Source of the DNA: Hansfordia pulvinata
Lineage: Eukaryota > Ascomycota > Sordariomycetes > Xylariales
Direction of reading: 5' to 3'
DNA length: 64,000 nucleotides
Assembly (NCBI GenBank): GCA_006538405.1
Contig: BJKQ01000002.1
Span: 3,596,001-3,660,000 of the forward strand
Both the position numbers and the translations under genes were made by a program. Of this stretch, positions 11,156-21,930 are shown one piece after another; position 1 is the first letter of the stretch; every line of letters starts with the position of its first letter. The notes under the pieces are model-generated. The model ran no database searches. It saw only the letters and a program-made list of their open reading frames with translations, and was not told the origin of the DNA.

Positions 11156-13360
11156 TCAGAAGAAGTTGTGGTGCTCCGGCAGGCGGCGGGGCGGAGACGA
11201 GCGCGCCGGCGAGCCATGCCGGCTGCTTTGGTGCGACCCGGGCTGCTCCTGATGAGCCACAGCCGCCGGCGTCTTCGACATCGCCTGCTGTTGCGGCTGC
11301 GGCTGGGCCGGAGAAGTCCTCCTCGCCGGCGGCGGCGCGCGCAGACCGCCATACTGCGGCTCCCCGTAGCCGTGGCTGGGGGCGGAGCTGGCGCCGTGAG
11401 GGCCGTGTCGGTTGCCGCTGCCGAACGCGGACGTGTGGGCGGACGACAAGGCGAACGGCGTCGGCGTCGGTGCCGGTGGTTGTGGCTGCGCTTGTGGCTG
11501 CGCTTTGGCGGGGGTGGTAGTAGCAGTACGAGACGGGGGCACGTAGCAGGTGGCTGAGAGCGGGGTGAAGCCGTCGCCGACGGCGGGGGAGTAGTGAGGC
11601 GACGACGACGACGGCGCCGCGGGGCGGGTGAGGATAGCGCCAGCGTTGCGGCTGTTGCTGCTGCTGCTGATATTGCTCTTCGCGTCCAGCTCCAGTCGCC
11701 CGTCGGCACGCCGCTGTACAGAGCCGACAGCGGGGTCGTGGCGAAGCCGGCCGTGGGGGGCGCGCTCCCCCCTCCGCCGCGGTGGAGATTGGCGTGGCCA
11801 GCGCCGCCGCTGCTGCTGCTGAAGCCGCCCGCTGACGTTGGGGGTTGGTCGACGTCGCTGTCGTTGCGCTGTAGTGCGATGAGTACGTCGTCGACGGGCC
11901 GCCCCCGCTGGTGGCGCTCCAGAGCGGCGACCGTGCTGCTGCTCCCGCTTCCGGGCGACTGGTTGTTGTCGCCGTCCTGGCGGCGGGGTTGGCGTGGTCG
12001 TAGTCGGAGCCGACGTCGCTGTAGACGGCAGACAGGGGCGACGGCCGGGAGAAGTGGCGGGCGGTGGCCGTGACGCCGGCGGCGGGGCCGACAGCGATGG
12101 GTGGGGAGCCCGCAGCGGCGCTTGCGGTCGCGGTGGACGGCGGCGGCGTGGCGCAGTCGCCATAAGGGCGGAAGTAGACGCGGGCCGGGGGCGTCGAGGG
12201 ATCTCAACAGGCGTGGCGACCGAGACCTCGGCGGCGTCGTCGTCGTAGCCGTGGTAGTAGTAGTCGGCCGACGGCGCGTCGCTGGCCGCCGACTCGGTCC
12301 GGAGCCCTCCCCGTTCCCCCTCCAACTCTTCCCGTTCTGCCTGTGCCCCCTTTCTTCCTCCTCCTCCTCCTCCTCCTACTACTACTGCTGCTGACCCTCC
12401 TGCGCTACCACCGCCTCTCCTACCTCGACCACCACCCCCGTTGTTGTTGTAATCCCTCCTCGCCATCCGGCCGCTGTCGTAACAAAACTCGCTCTCGTCG
12501 TCATCGTCATCCTCTTCGCCATCGTCGTTGTCGCTACTACTATCGACAGTGCACTCACGGCACCTCGAGCAGATAGTCGCCGCCGTGCCGCGGGTGGCCT
12601 GCGACATGGTAGACGGCTTGCGGGAGAGGCCCCCGCCGGCGCTCCGGCTCCTCTTGATCGTCGTGTCGATCGGTGTCAGCGTGGCCGCCCGCGACCGCGA
12701 CCGCGACTGGCTCTGAGACCGCGACGAGGCTTTGCGTCGCAGGCTCCCGCCGCCGCCGCCGACGCTGCCACTGTTGGCAAGGCCGATGGCTGAGGCGGGT
12801 ACAAAGGTGCTGCTGCTGGCGTTGTTGCTGGCGTAGGCGCGGCTCTGCATCGTCGTGTCGAGGGGGGGTAGCGCGGGCCACTGGTGCGGTCTGCTGCTGC
12901 CGCCGCCTCCGCCGCCGCCGCTGTTGTTGTTGTTCCTATTGGACGGTCTCCTCTCGAGGGCGCGTTCCGACAGGCCCATGATCTGTGAGCGATTAGACGG
13001 CCGCCTCTCAAGGGCCGCTGCTGGAGCCGGAGCCGCTGGGGCTATCGGGCCCGAAGCGGATGCAGACGCCGACGTCCCCGGCCGCGCGGCCGAGAAGGAG
13101 TCGTGCGCACCGATAGAGGACGCGGTGCCGATGGCCGCGTTGAGGTGGGACCGGGACTTTTGCGATAGCTTCCGGTGCAGCGTGTCATCGACGATGCCCT
13201 CGAGCTGGTTCCACGACGGCTTGGGTTCGCTGCTGCTGGCCGCCGTCTGCGGCCGGGTGGCCATCGAGCGCTGCGAGGCCATCCGCTCCACCCCTCCGAC
13301 TGCCCCGCCGGTGCTCCTGTGGTGGTTGTTGTTGTTGCTGTCCGTCATCGTCGTCAACAT
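11156..13360 (-). CDS. Frame-broken low-complexity tail, probable continuation of the CFEM receptor
   Basis: A 734-codon open frame starts with the last ATG of the receptor exon (its ATG overlaps the receptor stop). It encodes a disordered Ser/Gly/Pro/Asn-rich chain with repeated LERRPSNR units and an acidic run. Protein-like sequence continues in other frames. From about 12190 to 11980 the natural-looking text is in a second frame (ARVYFRPYGDC ... SPLSAVYSDVGSDYDHAN). From about 11980 to 11690 it is in a third frame (VDDVLIALQRNDSDVDQP ... TPLSALYSGVPTGDW). After that it returns to the first frame (TPLSATCYVPPSR) until the stop. Upstream of the ATG the same frame already reads LERGQSVRSQAT, echoing SRRSQAT in the receptor frame. 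I therefore think this is one long receptor tail interrupted by four one-base frame shifts. Three of these coincide with G/C homopolymers (13408-13412, 12187-12191, 11985-11988). Sequencing error and real decay cannot be separated here. It could also be a separate low-complexity gene. Confidence 0.45.
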   Translation of the reverse strand: MLTTMTDSNNNNHHRSTGGAVGGVERMASQRSMATRPQTAASSSEPKPSWNQLEGIVDDTLHRKLSQKSRSHLNAAIGTASSIGAHDSFSAARPGTSASASASGPIAPAAPAPAAALERRPSNRSQIMGLSERALERRPSNRNNNNSGGGGGGGSSRPHQWPALPPLDTTMQSRAYASNNASSSTFVPASAIGLANSGSVGGGGGSLRRKASSRSQSQSRSRSRAATLTPIDTTIKRSRSAGGGLSRKPSTMSQATRGTAATICSRCRECTVDSSSDNDDGEEDDDDDESEFCYDSGRMARRDYNNNGGGGRGRRGGGSAGGSAAVVVGGGGGGGRKGAQAEREELEGERGGLRTESAASDAPSADYYYHGYDDDAAEVSVATPVEIPRRPRPASTSALMATAPRRRRPPRPQAPLRAPHPSLSAPPPASRPPPATSPGRRPCLPSTATSAPTTTTPTPPPGRRQQPVARKREQQHGRRSGAPPAGAARRRRTHRTTAQRQRRRPTPNVSGRLQQQQRRRWPRQSPPRRRGERAPHGRLRHDPAVGSVQRRADGRLELDAKSNISSSSNSRNAGAILTRPAAPSSSSPHYSPAVGDGFTPLSATCYVPPSRTATTTPAKAQPQAQPQPPAPTPTPFALSSAHTSAFGSGNRHGPHGASSAPSHGYGEPQYGGLRAPPPARRTSPAQPQPQQQAMSKTPAAVAHQEQPGSHQSSRHGSPARSSPPRRLPEHHNFF

Positions 13361-15310
13361 GGTGGCCTGCGACCGAACAGACTGGCCGCGCTCGAGCCCA
13401 GCACCGGCCCCCTATCCGCCAGCGGCGTCGCCTGTGACCGCCGCGAGTTGTTCCGCTCCAGACCGCCTGCTCCTGATCCTACTCCGCCCGTTTGCTGCTG
13501 CTGCTGCCCCGGGGCCCCTTGCTCAATGACGGTCGCTTGCGACCAGTTGACCTTGAGCAGCGAGTCCATGATGGAGCTGGTGGCTGTGTCGCGCCTCGCT
13601 GTGTTGGCGGCCGCCATGGCCCTCTTGTTCTTGTTGGCCCGGGACCAGCGGAACATGGCATCGATGCCGTACGCCTTGAGCTCGGTGGCGATGGGCCAGT
13701 CGCTGTCGCGGTCGCGCAGCGTCGACGTGCTGGACAGGTTCTTGTACGGGACGTTGCCAAGCGGGTGGCCCGGCCCCGGCGAGGCGCCTTTTTTGTTCAT
13801 GTTCTGGCACTGGTGGACTCCGCCTCCGCAGCCGCCGCTGCCGCCGCCGACGCCGCTGCTGCTGCTCGGCATCTGCATCGAGAATAGCTGCGGGTAGACG
13901 CGCGCCAGCCACAGGCGGATGGTGGGCAGGCACAGCACTATGACCGAAACATGGCACTCGGCCGAGGACCAGATGATGACGTCGGTGTAGTCCCAGGTCG
14001 GGTTGCGCGTGGTCGCGAAGCTGTAGATGCTGAAGAGGCGCAGCACACTGGTGGCCAGGCTCAGAGCGCCCATGCTGAAGAGCAGGAACGTGTACAGCTT
14101 GGTCTTCCACGGCATGTTGAGGCGCAGGACCAGTGGCAGTGGCAGCACGAGTATGACCAGGTCCTGCAGGATCCCGGAGCCGGCCGCGGCGTAGGCCAGC
14201 AGGGTGATGTCGAGACACTCGTGCTGGTCGCTCTCCTTGCCCTTCCACCCGTTCCAGTTCCAATCGATCGGCCAGCACTGAAACACCGTCATCAGGATCA
14301 GTACCAGCGACGAGATGCTGACCCACGCCACCACCAGCCAGCACACGCTGCGGAACGTCCGGTCTACAAACACGCGCAGCAGGAAGCTGATGATGCCGAT
14401 CCGGCACAGGCAGAGTACCAGCGTGTAGAGGTTCTCGTCGACGAAAAACAACTGTGCTCGCTGTTAGACCCTGCCAGGGGGAAAGGAGGGAAGGGGCGAG
14501 AGGGAAGCTGTCATACCCTCAAAGCATTGGTGATCGTACTCTCGTCGAGCGTCCACATGTCGTACCCGATGGCTTCAAACCGCACTGCCATAATCATGTG
14601 TCAGCTGTCAAGTGCCAGATCCCCATATCGGCCACAATGGTATCACACATACCCATCTGACCTATTACCACAAACCCTCCGTACACCACAAACAGGATGC
14701 CCACGATGATATCGTCGGCCTCGATCTTGCGCACCGTCACCCAGCGCCCCCACATCCGCAGCACCAGGCAGATCATGGCGAAGGCCTCGAGGATGACGAA
14801 GCCCGGGATGTCGGCTCGCCTTTGTCGCTCCGGCACGTGGCATGCTTTCTGGACCGTCTTCGCGACACCTGGAATCTGGTCAGACAAGCTTGTACCTCCC
14901 TTCTGGACACCTCCATATCGACATACTCAACTGCTCCAGTCCGGTGCATTTCATCATCATGCATTGCGTCGTATCTTCCAAAAGGTGGTCGTTGGTGCAT
15001 ATACAGGACTCGTCGAGGGAGGTGGCGCATGTCGACGCCGGTAACGTTTCGCTGAGACAATCAAGCTGTGTCGAGGTTTCCAAGGACGAGTGTTAGTGTC
15101 TGTCTTTGTCTTTTTCCAATCTTCATCTTCCCTTCCTTTTCGTCGTTCCCGAGACAAGTCCAGGCGATAACATCCAAAGCTCATCAGTCCACCTTTTGAA
15201 CTTACCGCGCAGTCTGGTAGATCGTGGGCATAGTCGTCGACCAAGCCGGCCCGGCACAAGCCGAGCAAAAGGAAAGCCACCCATATACACGCCGAACCCT
15301 TCTTCCCCAT
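13354..15310 (-). CDS. CFEM-domain, PTH11-type seven-transmembrane receptor (541 aa to first stop)
   Basis: Five exons: 15310-15206, 15065-14927, 14868-14653, 14584-14517 and 14451-13354. All junctions are GT-AG and in phase. Residues 1-23 are a signal peptide. The CFEM domain follows, with the full eight cysteines (C34 and C38, then ASTC, ESCIC, TTQC, MMKC and QKAC). Next is a fungal rhodopsin-like membrane domain containing RKIEADDIIVG, VRFEAIGYDMWTL, FFVDENLYTLVLCLCR, an ATTRNPTWDYTD loop and PTIRLWLARVYP. The order CFEM then 7TM is the PTH11 receptor architecture, linked in plant and insect pathogens to surface sensing. The protein sits in the plasma membrane with the CFEM domain outside. 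The cytoplasmic tail is Ser/Gly-rich and ends at TGA 13356-13354. The coding signal seems to continue past a possible frame shift at the C5 run 13408-13412, so the natural protein may be much longer. Confidence 0.9.
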
Positions 15311-18300
15311 CGTGAATGAATGAACGTTATGAAAGCCGCCCCCGCGGGACGTGGTCGGTAAGAAAAAACAACAATCTCAGAAGCCGGGCATGATAGCAAG
15401 TGGGAGAGGGCAAAATCCGGACGAATTGGTTTTAAGAGACACACACATCTATGGCTTGACAGAACGCCGTCTGTACGGGGGGGTGGCTCGACTTACACAC
15501 AGACGCACGCACGCACTACTACGAGTACCTCTAGTCGTAATGGGCCCTTGCTCGTTCAGTCGACAGACACCCTGGTCTCCTCGTCTCCTTTGGCTCACGG
15601 CACACGCCGCTCGCTGACCCCGCCAGGCTGCACCAATCCGCCCGATCACGTCTGCTCCGGGTGGTCCGGTCTAGCCTGGTCTGTGTCTGTGTCCGCGTCC
15701 GTCAGTCTCTTCCCAGGAGGGTTTTTGCCTGGGGCCGGATTCCTATCACGAACAGGGATTGGGGGGGTAAACGACAACGTTTCACGCCATAGCGGCGGGA
15801 CGTGGGTCGCCTTTTTCGCCTTGCCCATAGGGGGAGGGAAATTGCAATGTACTAAACACGGTAGTTTGCTGAGCAGTTGCATGGTTCTCTCTGAGGGCCT
15901 GCGAAATGGACGAGAAGCTGGAGCGAGGGAGGGGCTGAGCCCGGAATGTGGTGTGTGCTCCGTTGCCTGAGCGCCCGAGCGTGCATGAACGTGAGGCGAT
16001 AGTCTTGTCTGCCCCTTCGAGGCGGCCCCCACAAAGCTACCATCCCCCTGTCCCAGCCCGGATCGATCTCATCAGCTAGCGGGTCTGAGGGGAGGGAGAA
16101 CAGAGCTATAACAGGTAGCAGTATGATCAACCTTCAGAGGAGGGTACGCGTAGAGGAGAAGGGGATAGCCAGTTGGTGTTCTGCAGCTCGACATGCTGTA
16201 GCCGTAATAGCTCACTCGCAGCTCTTCGGCGGGACGGCCACTGTCGAGCAGGGCAAGGCCAAGCCAAGCACGGCAAGGCTACGAGGCTCCCCCCGCCGGC
16301 CCAAGGGCCCGTGACCTTTTCTTACGCATAGGCCTCCCAAAACACTCGTAGTCTGCGCGCACCGCCGCGTCAAGCTGCCCGACCGCGTCGTGGAGATTGG
16401 CCCTGACTGTGTTACGAGCACCCTCAACGATTGATGCAATCTTCCCCACCCAGCGCTAGACCGCAAGCGATCGTTGTTGCAGCGCAGCAGTTCAATCGCC
16501 CTGGGGGAATCCTCCGTCGCCAACCACTGTGTGCGAGTATTCTGCGCGATCAACCGGTGACAACGGCCAATGCCGTGCTCGTTCCGTCGTGGGTGCTCGT
16601 TGCTGAGTGATTCTTGGCGAGAGAGGTATAAGAAAACGGTGCTCTCGCTTTTTCGCTGGCAGCCCGGCCAGATCCGATGGACACTGATTACCTGGGAGCA
16701 GCGTAGTTGATGAGCTGAACAGACTACGAGGACAGGCGCCGCACAGCGGACCAGCTCGAAAATAGAAATGGCGCGCCAAATCTGTCGATAGTGGTGTACG
16801 AGTATGCGTGCTTGTATTCTCCGGACGAACGTGCGTCGTGTGGGTGGTCGAAGCTAACGTGGGTAATGTCCGAGGCCGGGCCTGACCGGAATGCAAATTA
16901 TGATCGCTCAATTTGCCCGTCCGGGTCGGCTTCGAGAAGGATGCCGTCGTTCTTTCTCTCGTGCTCAACGGTCTCGTCTCTTTTTCTCATCTTGTCTCCG
17001 CGCAGGCCCGACTCGTCTTCTGGTAGTGGTGGTGGTGTGGCGGGCTGTCAAGACCGGGGGAAACCGTCCCCATCCTCTCCATCCCGGCAGCCGGCAGCCG
17101 CCTTGGTCGCCAGATCCGGCAGCAAAGAGATTAGTAGACGCCACCAGGAACGGCAGCTTGCCCAGTTGGTCAAAGACGGCATGCCCCGAACTGGCCAGCA
17201 TCCTGCTCATGGAGTCGAAAGCGTACGTACCTGATGAAGTACGGTCCCAGCAGCTCACCATTCTCCAATGTGCGAGCATGGTAGGAGAAGCAGCCCTCAG
17301 CTACTCCGTACTCGCAGGCCAGGCCCACCGAGACCCATCCGACCTGTCACAGCCCTTGGCCCGTGGCCCTGCAGACAGGCTGCCGTAGCTGCGCAGATGG
17401 AGAGAAGATGGAATCGTGCATGCGATAGGTACTCGTATGAGTAAGACGGAGCAACCCGCTCAGACACGCATGCGAGGCACGTTTTCCATCCAATTGTCGT
17501 ACGGGACAAGCCTCGGTGGAAGATGAGAAAGAGCAAGGCAGAGAAGCGAGACCCGAATCAAGGGGATTGTTGGCGGAGAACATGATGTGTGGGTTGGTGG
17601 TGGTAACAGAACGCCGGTGGTGATGGATCGACTTTGCCTATGAGACCCCGACGAGAGTGCCTCCATATGAAGTATGCACGAGAGGTGCGAGTACGAGTAC
17701 CTACGGTAGGTACGGTAGGTATCTGGTCAGAGGAAAGGGCTCCCCGTTACAGACACACATTGATCTGTGCAGTCGTAGCAAAGTACGTTCCGGTACCAGC
17801 ACTCGCGTGATCAGCTCTACACGTGCACATGTACGAGTACCTCAGACCCGGGCTTGTGTTTGAGAGAATCTTCGGATTCCCAACTTGCAGACAGTGCCTG
17901 TTCTTCTAACATCAGCCCAGTGCTTCCAAGTCAGCTCCCGGCCTGATTGGGCTGCGGCTCGGGCGGGCTCCAGAGTCCTCCCCGTTAATAAATGTAGGTA
18001 ATAAGGAGATGTACGGCATGGAGTATCTGTTAGTACTTATCGTGGTCCAACGCGTCTCCGTAGCGCCCACCCGAAAACACAACACGAACAGGCCCATCGC
18101 ACATCGGGTTGGGCCAAGAAGACTCCGAAACACGTCGGCCCACGCCGTCGCACGAGTTTGTGGGCGATGCTCAGAGGTACGAGTACGTACCTGATCATAA
18201 GATACCTCTAAGTAGCAATTTGTGCCTCCGCACAAGGTTGGGGCCCAGGAACACGGCTAGAAACTTCTGATGTTGTGGTCAGTGCTTGCTGTCTGGCCTT

Positions 18301-20154
18301 GCAACCATCCGCCCACGGCGACGAACACGCGCCCTCACGACGAAGGCTGCCCTGGTCCGCATTCTCAGGAGAGTCGGAGTGCGGCCAGTTGACACACTCG
18401 AAAGAGCGCGATCGAGGCCTCTTCTCTGTGGAAGAGAAAGGTGTAGACTTCCTCCCATCAGCCGTCCGTCATAATCATTGCGAGGATCCGGGGCTTCAAG
18501 TAAGGTTGCTGTCGATGATACCCATTACTCGTATGGAGGTCGGGTACTCCATACCTCAGGAAACGATACCTAAGGTACCTAACATATACCTTGAGGTCTA
18601 CTCGTGCCCTCTGTTTCTGTCAGGTACTTCATGTTCCTTCCATTATTAACGTGCGGGTACCGGCAAAATCCAAACCACACAAGACCACCCTTCCCAGCAA
18701 GACCTCACCAATCTGATACCCTCTCCCCTTGTAAGCCACGTCATTCTGGCGGGCACCATACCATACAACCCGGAGGTCCCGCTGCTGCTGCTGCTGCTCA
18801 TGATCGCCCACGTTTGCAACATTCCGGATGGCAGCAAACACCCCGACCAGCCGGCAACCAGTGGTCAGGCTCTCGTCGCGCCCACAGAGAGAGAGAGAGA
18901 CTCTCACCGGGGTGGGACGGCACCCCTCCGGGACCAACACATACGCACACAGACACACGCATACGAGTGCACACCCTTCCCGGCCCGAACGTCAGGCCGT
19001 GTGGTGCAGTGACATAAAAGGAAGAAGCCGGCGAAGGAAGAGAAGAGGAGAGAAAGAAACTCGAACCAGACCAACGCACGGGCGATCCGGGAGACGAGGG
19101 CGAGTATTCGATTCGTACCTGTAAGCCGCACGGTTCCGCTTCCGAACCCGCTGCTGGCGGCTGATGAACCTCTTCGAACGCCAGGGGACCGACCACCCGG
19201 CGTTCTTCGGCCTTGGCGGTGGCCGTGGCTATGACCTTTCGCCCTCCACACCTCCTCGCCCCTCTCTTCTTGCGTCTGCGCCGTCCCCGAAAATAAGAGA
19301 GGGAGGTTTCGATATTACGGAAGGTTACCGCGCTGTTGGTGTAGAGAGCACACTCGTGCTGTGCTGCTCCCCCGTTCTCCATCGTATCTGACGGATAGGC
19401 GCGTGAGGCGCTTGTGACAGCATCGCCCTCTGTGTCTGTCATTCTCTATCTCTTTCCCCCCTCCCCCCCCTCCCCCCCCCCTCTCTCCCTTCTTTTCTCT
19501 GCTCGTTCCTTCTGCTGGTCATTGCCACCGGTAGCGGGCGCGCGGGCGCGGGCGCGGGAAGGGTGCGGGAAGGGTTGGCATGGGCCGGGTGTACGAGCAT
19601 GAACAGGTTTCCCCCCTTTCGAGGTACGCGTATACGGCGAGCAGCACACCGGATCTCTGCGCCCTGCAAGCATCATCCCCTCCTCCTCCGGGGGAGTAGC
19701 GTGGTCTTTCTTTGCCGGATTCGAAAGATCCGGCCGAGTACCCGGGGTCGTCAGGGTCCCACGCAACGGACGAGAGCGACTCAGCCCGCCGGGTGATCAG
19801 CTCCATCACCCGTCAGGCGTAATCCCGGCAAGAAAGCCGCCCAGCGGCACCGGGGAGCCTGGCGTGCGAGTTTGCTCGAGAAAGTGCCGTCTTCCCCCTG
19901 ACCCGCTCCTGTCGTCAGCATCGAAAAAGAGAGAGAGAGAGACAGGAAGCGACAAATGAGAACGTGTCTCGCCCGCCGACATGGCTCAATAAATGATCGA
20001 CCAATGCGGCGGCAGAAGACGCGGCGATGGCCTCCCAACCAATCATCCCATGTAATAACTCGTAGAAATATCACCCACCTGCGGCGTTGCGGAGTGCATT
20101 GGCGCCGACCCCAGTGCCGGTGCAGGCGTACTCGTAGGTGCAGATGCCAGTGAC

Positions 20155-20186
<32 letters not shown>

Positions 20187-21930
20187 CGACAGCGAGAGAC
20201 GCCAAGCCCCCAACGGCGTCTTGTTACAGGGACAACCCATGAAGCAGAATTGGGTCCTGCGAGGTTAATCGGAGAGGAGAGCCGGCGCATGCCCCTGGAG
20301 ACTGACACACATGCACCCAGATACTACCAATCAGAGCTCAGGACAGCCGGCAAAGTCGAGCGGTTCCCACACAATGCAGGCCGGCGACGAGCACGAGTAC
20401 AATACGCGTACGGGTTGCGCGGCGGCCCGGGTCTGGCCTTGCGAAAAGATTCACGGTAGTACATGGACAGAGACAAGACAAGACAAGACAAGGGATGGGA
20501 GAAAGGGTGGCCCTTGCCAAACACGCCACCATCGCGAATGGCCCGCCCCCCTCGAGGCGCCTCCATTGGTGCCCTCACGTTGCAGCCGGCATCCACGCAG
20601 ATCCTGCCCCGTGCGCGTGTGCTCCGGCCTGGCCGAGGCGTCCGCGGCTTCATGGGATCTCTTTATTCTCCGGGGTCCTGCAGGAGATCGTATCGAAAGG
20701 GGGACAGCCTGTCAGAATTCTCAGAGGACAGGGGGCTCCCGCCTACCTTTATCAAACTTGGAGATTGCCTCCAGTCAAGCAGACAAGCGCGCTTCGTCGA
20801 GGTATCGCACCCGCGCTCTCTCGCCTCGGCTATTATTCTGCTGGTCGCGCTGCCGCCGCCGTGCTCCTTCATTTCTGGCTTGCCCGCTTCTGATCAGCCG
20901 TGCGAAGACCTTTTGTCATCCCCAGCCCTGGCGCAATCTCAATGCATCGAGAACTTCCTTGGCCCGGTTCTTGTCTTGTAATTGCGTTTTGAGACGTCAA
21001 GTTCCTCCGGAACAACCCTGGGCCTCTTCAACGCCGAAGAGAATACATAGCAAGCTCCGGGTTCTCCAACAAGCTACCACGAATCTGAATTCACCCAGGC
21101 CGAGGGATATACACACTCCTCTCTCCCGGCCATCTTCTCCAGTCATGCGTCCTCATTGGGGCCTCAACGTTGTCATACATGCTGTAGTATCAGAAGCTTC
21201 GCTTCTGATTATGGCACACAAAAGAGGACATCTCGTCGGAATTGATTAGAGCCGCCACGTGCTATGTTCTTCATGATGGCCATGGCCTGCAGCTGGCGAT
21301 AAGCCAGTTCCTCGCCCTTCCCCTCGTTTACTCTGTGAGGCCAGAGAATATTTTGTTCCTATTCGCAGAAGACTGGCGATAATACGGAAAATGTAAGATC
21401 GAACAGAATCCTTAGTGAAAATAAGTTTGCGGTTTCCCCATGGCGCTGCTCGGGGCCGTGCAAGACAGCGAGACTATTCAGGGCTATCTACATCAGCATG
21501 CAAGCACTACTCTCGGAAAGTCCAGTCATGCCTGCATCAACACTTGCCTCCTTTTATGAGATGCGAAAGCTTGCATAAAAGCTAACAAAATTTACACAAG
21601 CTTGTACGATGGCCCAACAGACGGGCAGAGCAGCGTACACAGCTACTCGACGCTGAAGCAATGCCTTTGACACTGGCATCTCGAAGCAGCCGGAACCAGA
21701 CCCCTCCAGTCATGTGGATGTCACAAGGCAGCCCAAGTATGCAGGTGTTCTTTGAGAATGGAGGAACCAATGCACAACCGCTAATTCCTCTCCAGTTCCC
21801 TTCAATTGTTCATGTCATTAAAGTATATACATTAGAACTCTCCAGCACAGTACGCTTCTGGATCCTCACCTTTTCCAAGACTAGACTAGACGCTGCAGTG
21901 AAGTTCCCCATCTCCAAACGCGGAGTATTC
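15311..21930. other. 6.6-kb gene-poor region
   Basis: No gene can be supported. The longest frame (20311-21249, 312 aa) has no motif, signal peptide or membrane pattern. Octamers TACGAGTA/TACTCGTA are dense: 15520, 16797, 17430, 17692, 17832, 18178, 18526 and 20129. A TACTCCGTA nonamer lies at 17302-17310. A 9-bp hairpin with a 3-nt loop lies at 21189-21209. Simple repeats occur at 18781-18798 (CTG), 19455-19490 (C/T) and 20155-20180 (AG). The right end (about 21250-21930) is less GC-rich and includes the 3' flank of the GH3 gene. Confidence 0.5.
20155..20180. repeat. (AG)n microsatellite
   Basis: An uninterrupted AG dinucleotide run of 26 nt, followed by a G/A-rich stretch. It is intergenic. 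Confidence 0.9.

Noticed and set aside
11594..12073. Open frames on the + strand across the receptor tail
   Set aside because: They are antisense to trinucleotide-rich coding DNA and consist of Arg/Leu/Ala runs.
21189..21209. 9-bp hairpin with TTC loop, possible terminator
   Set aside because: No U-tract follows and fungal nuclear genes do not use intrinsic terminators. It is kept only as a note.
20311..21249. 312-codon open frame on the + strand in a gene-poor region
   Set aside because: No motif, hydrophobic segment or signal peptide, and mixed composition typical of chance frames.
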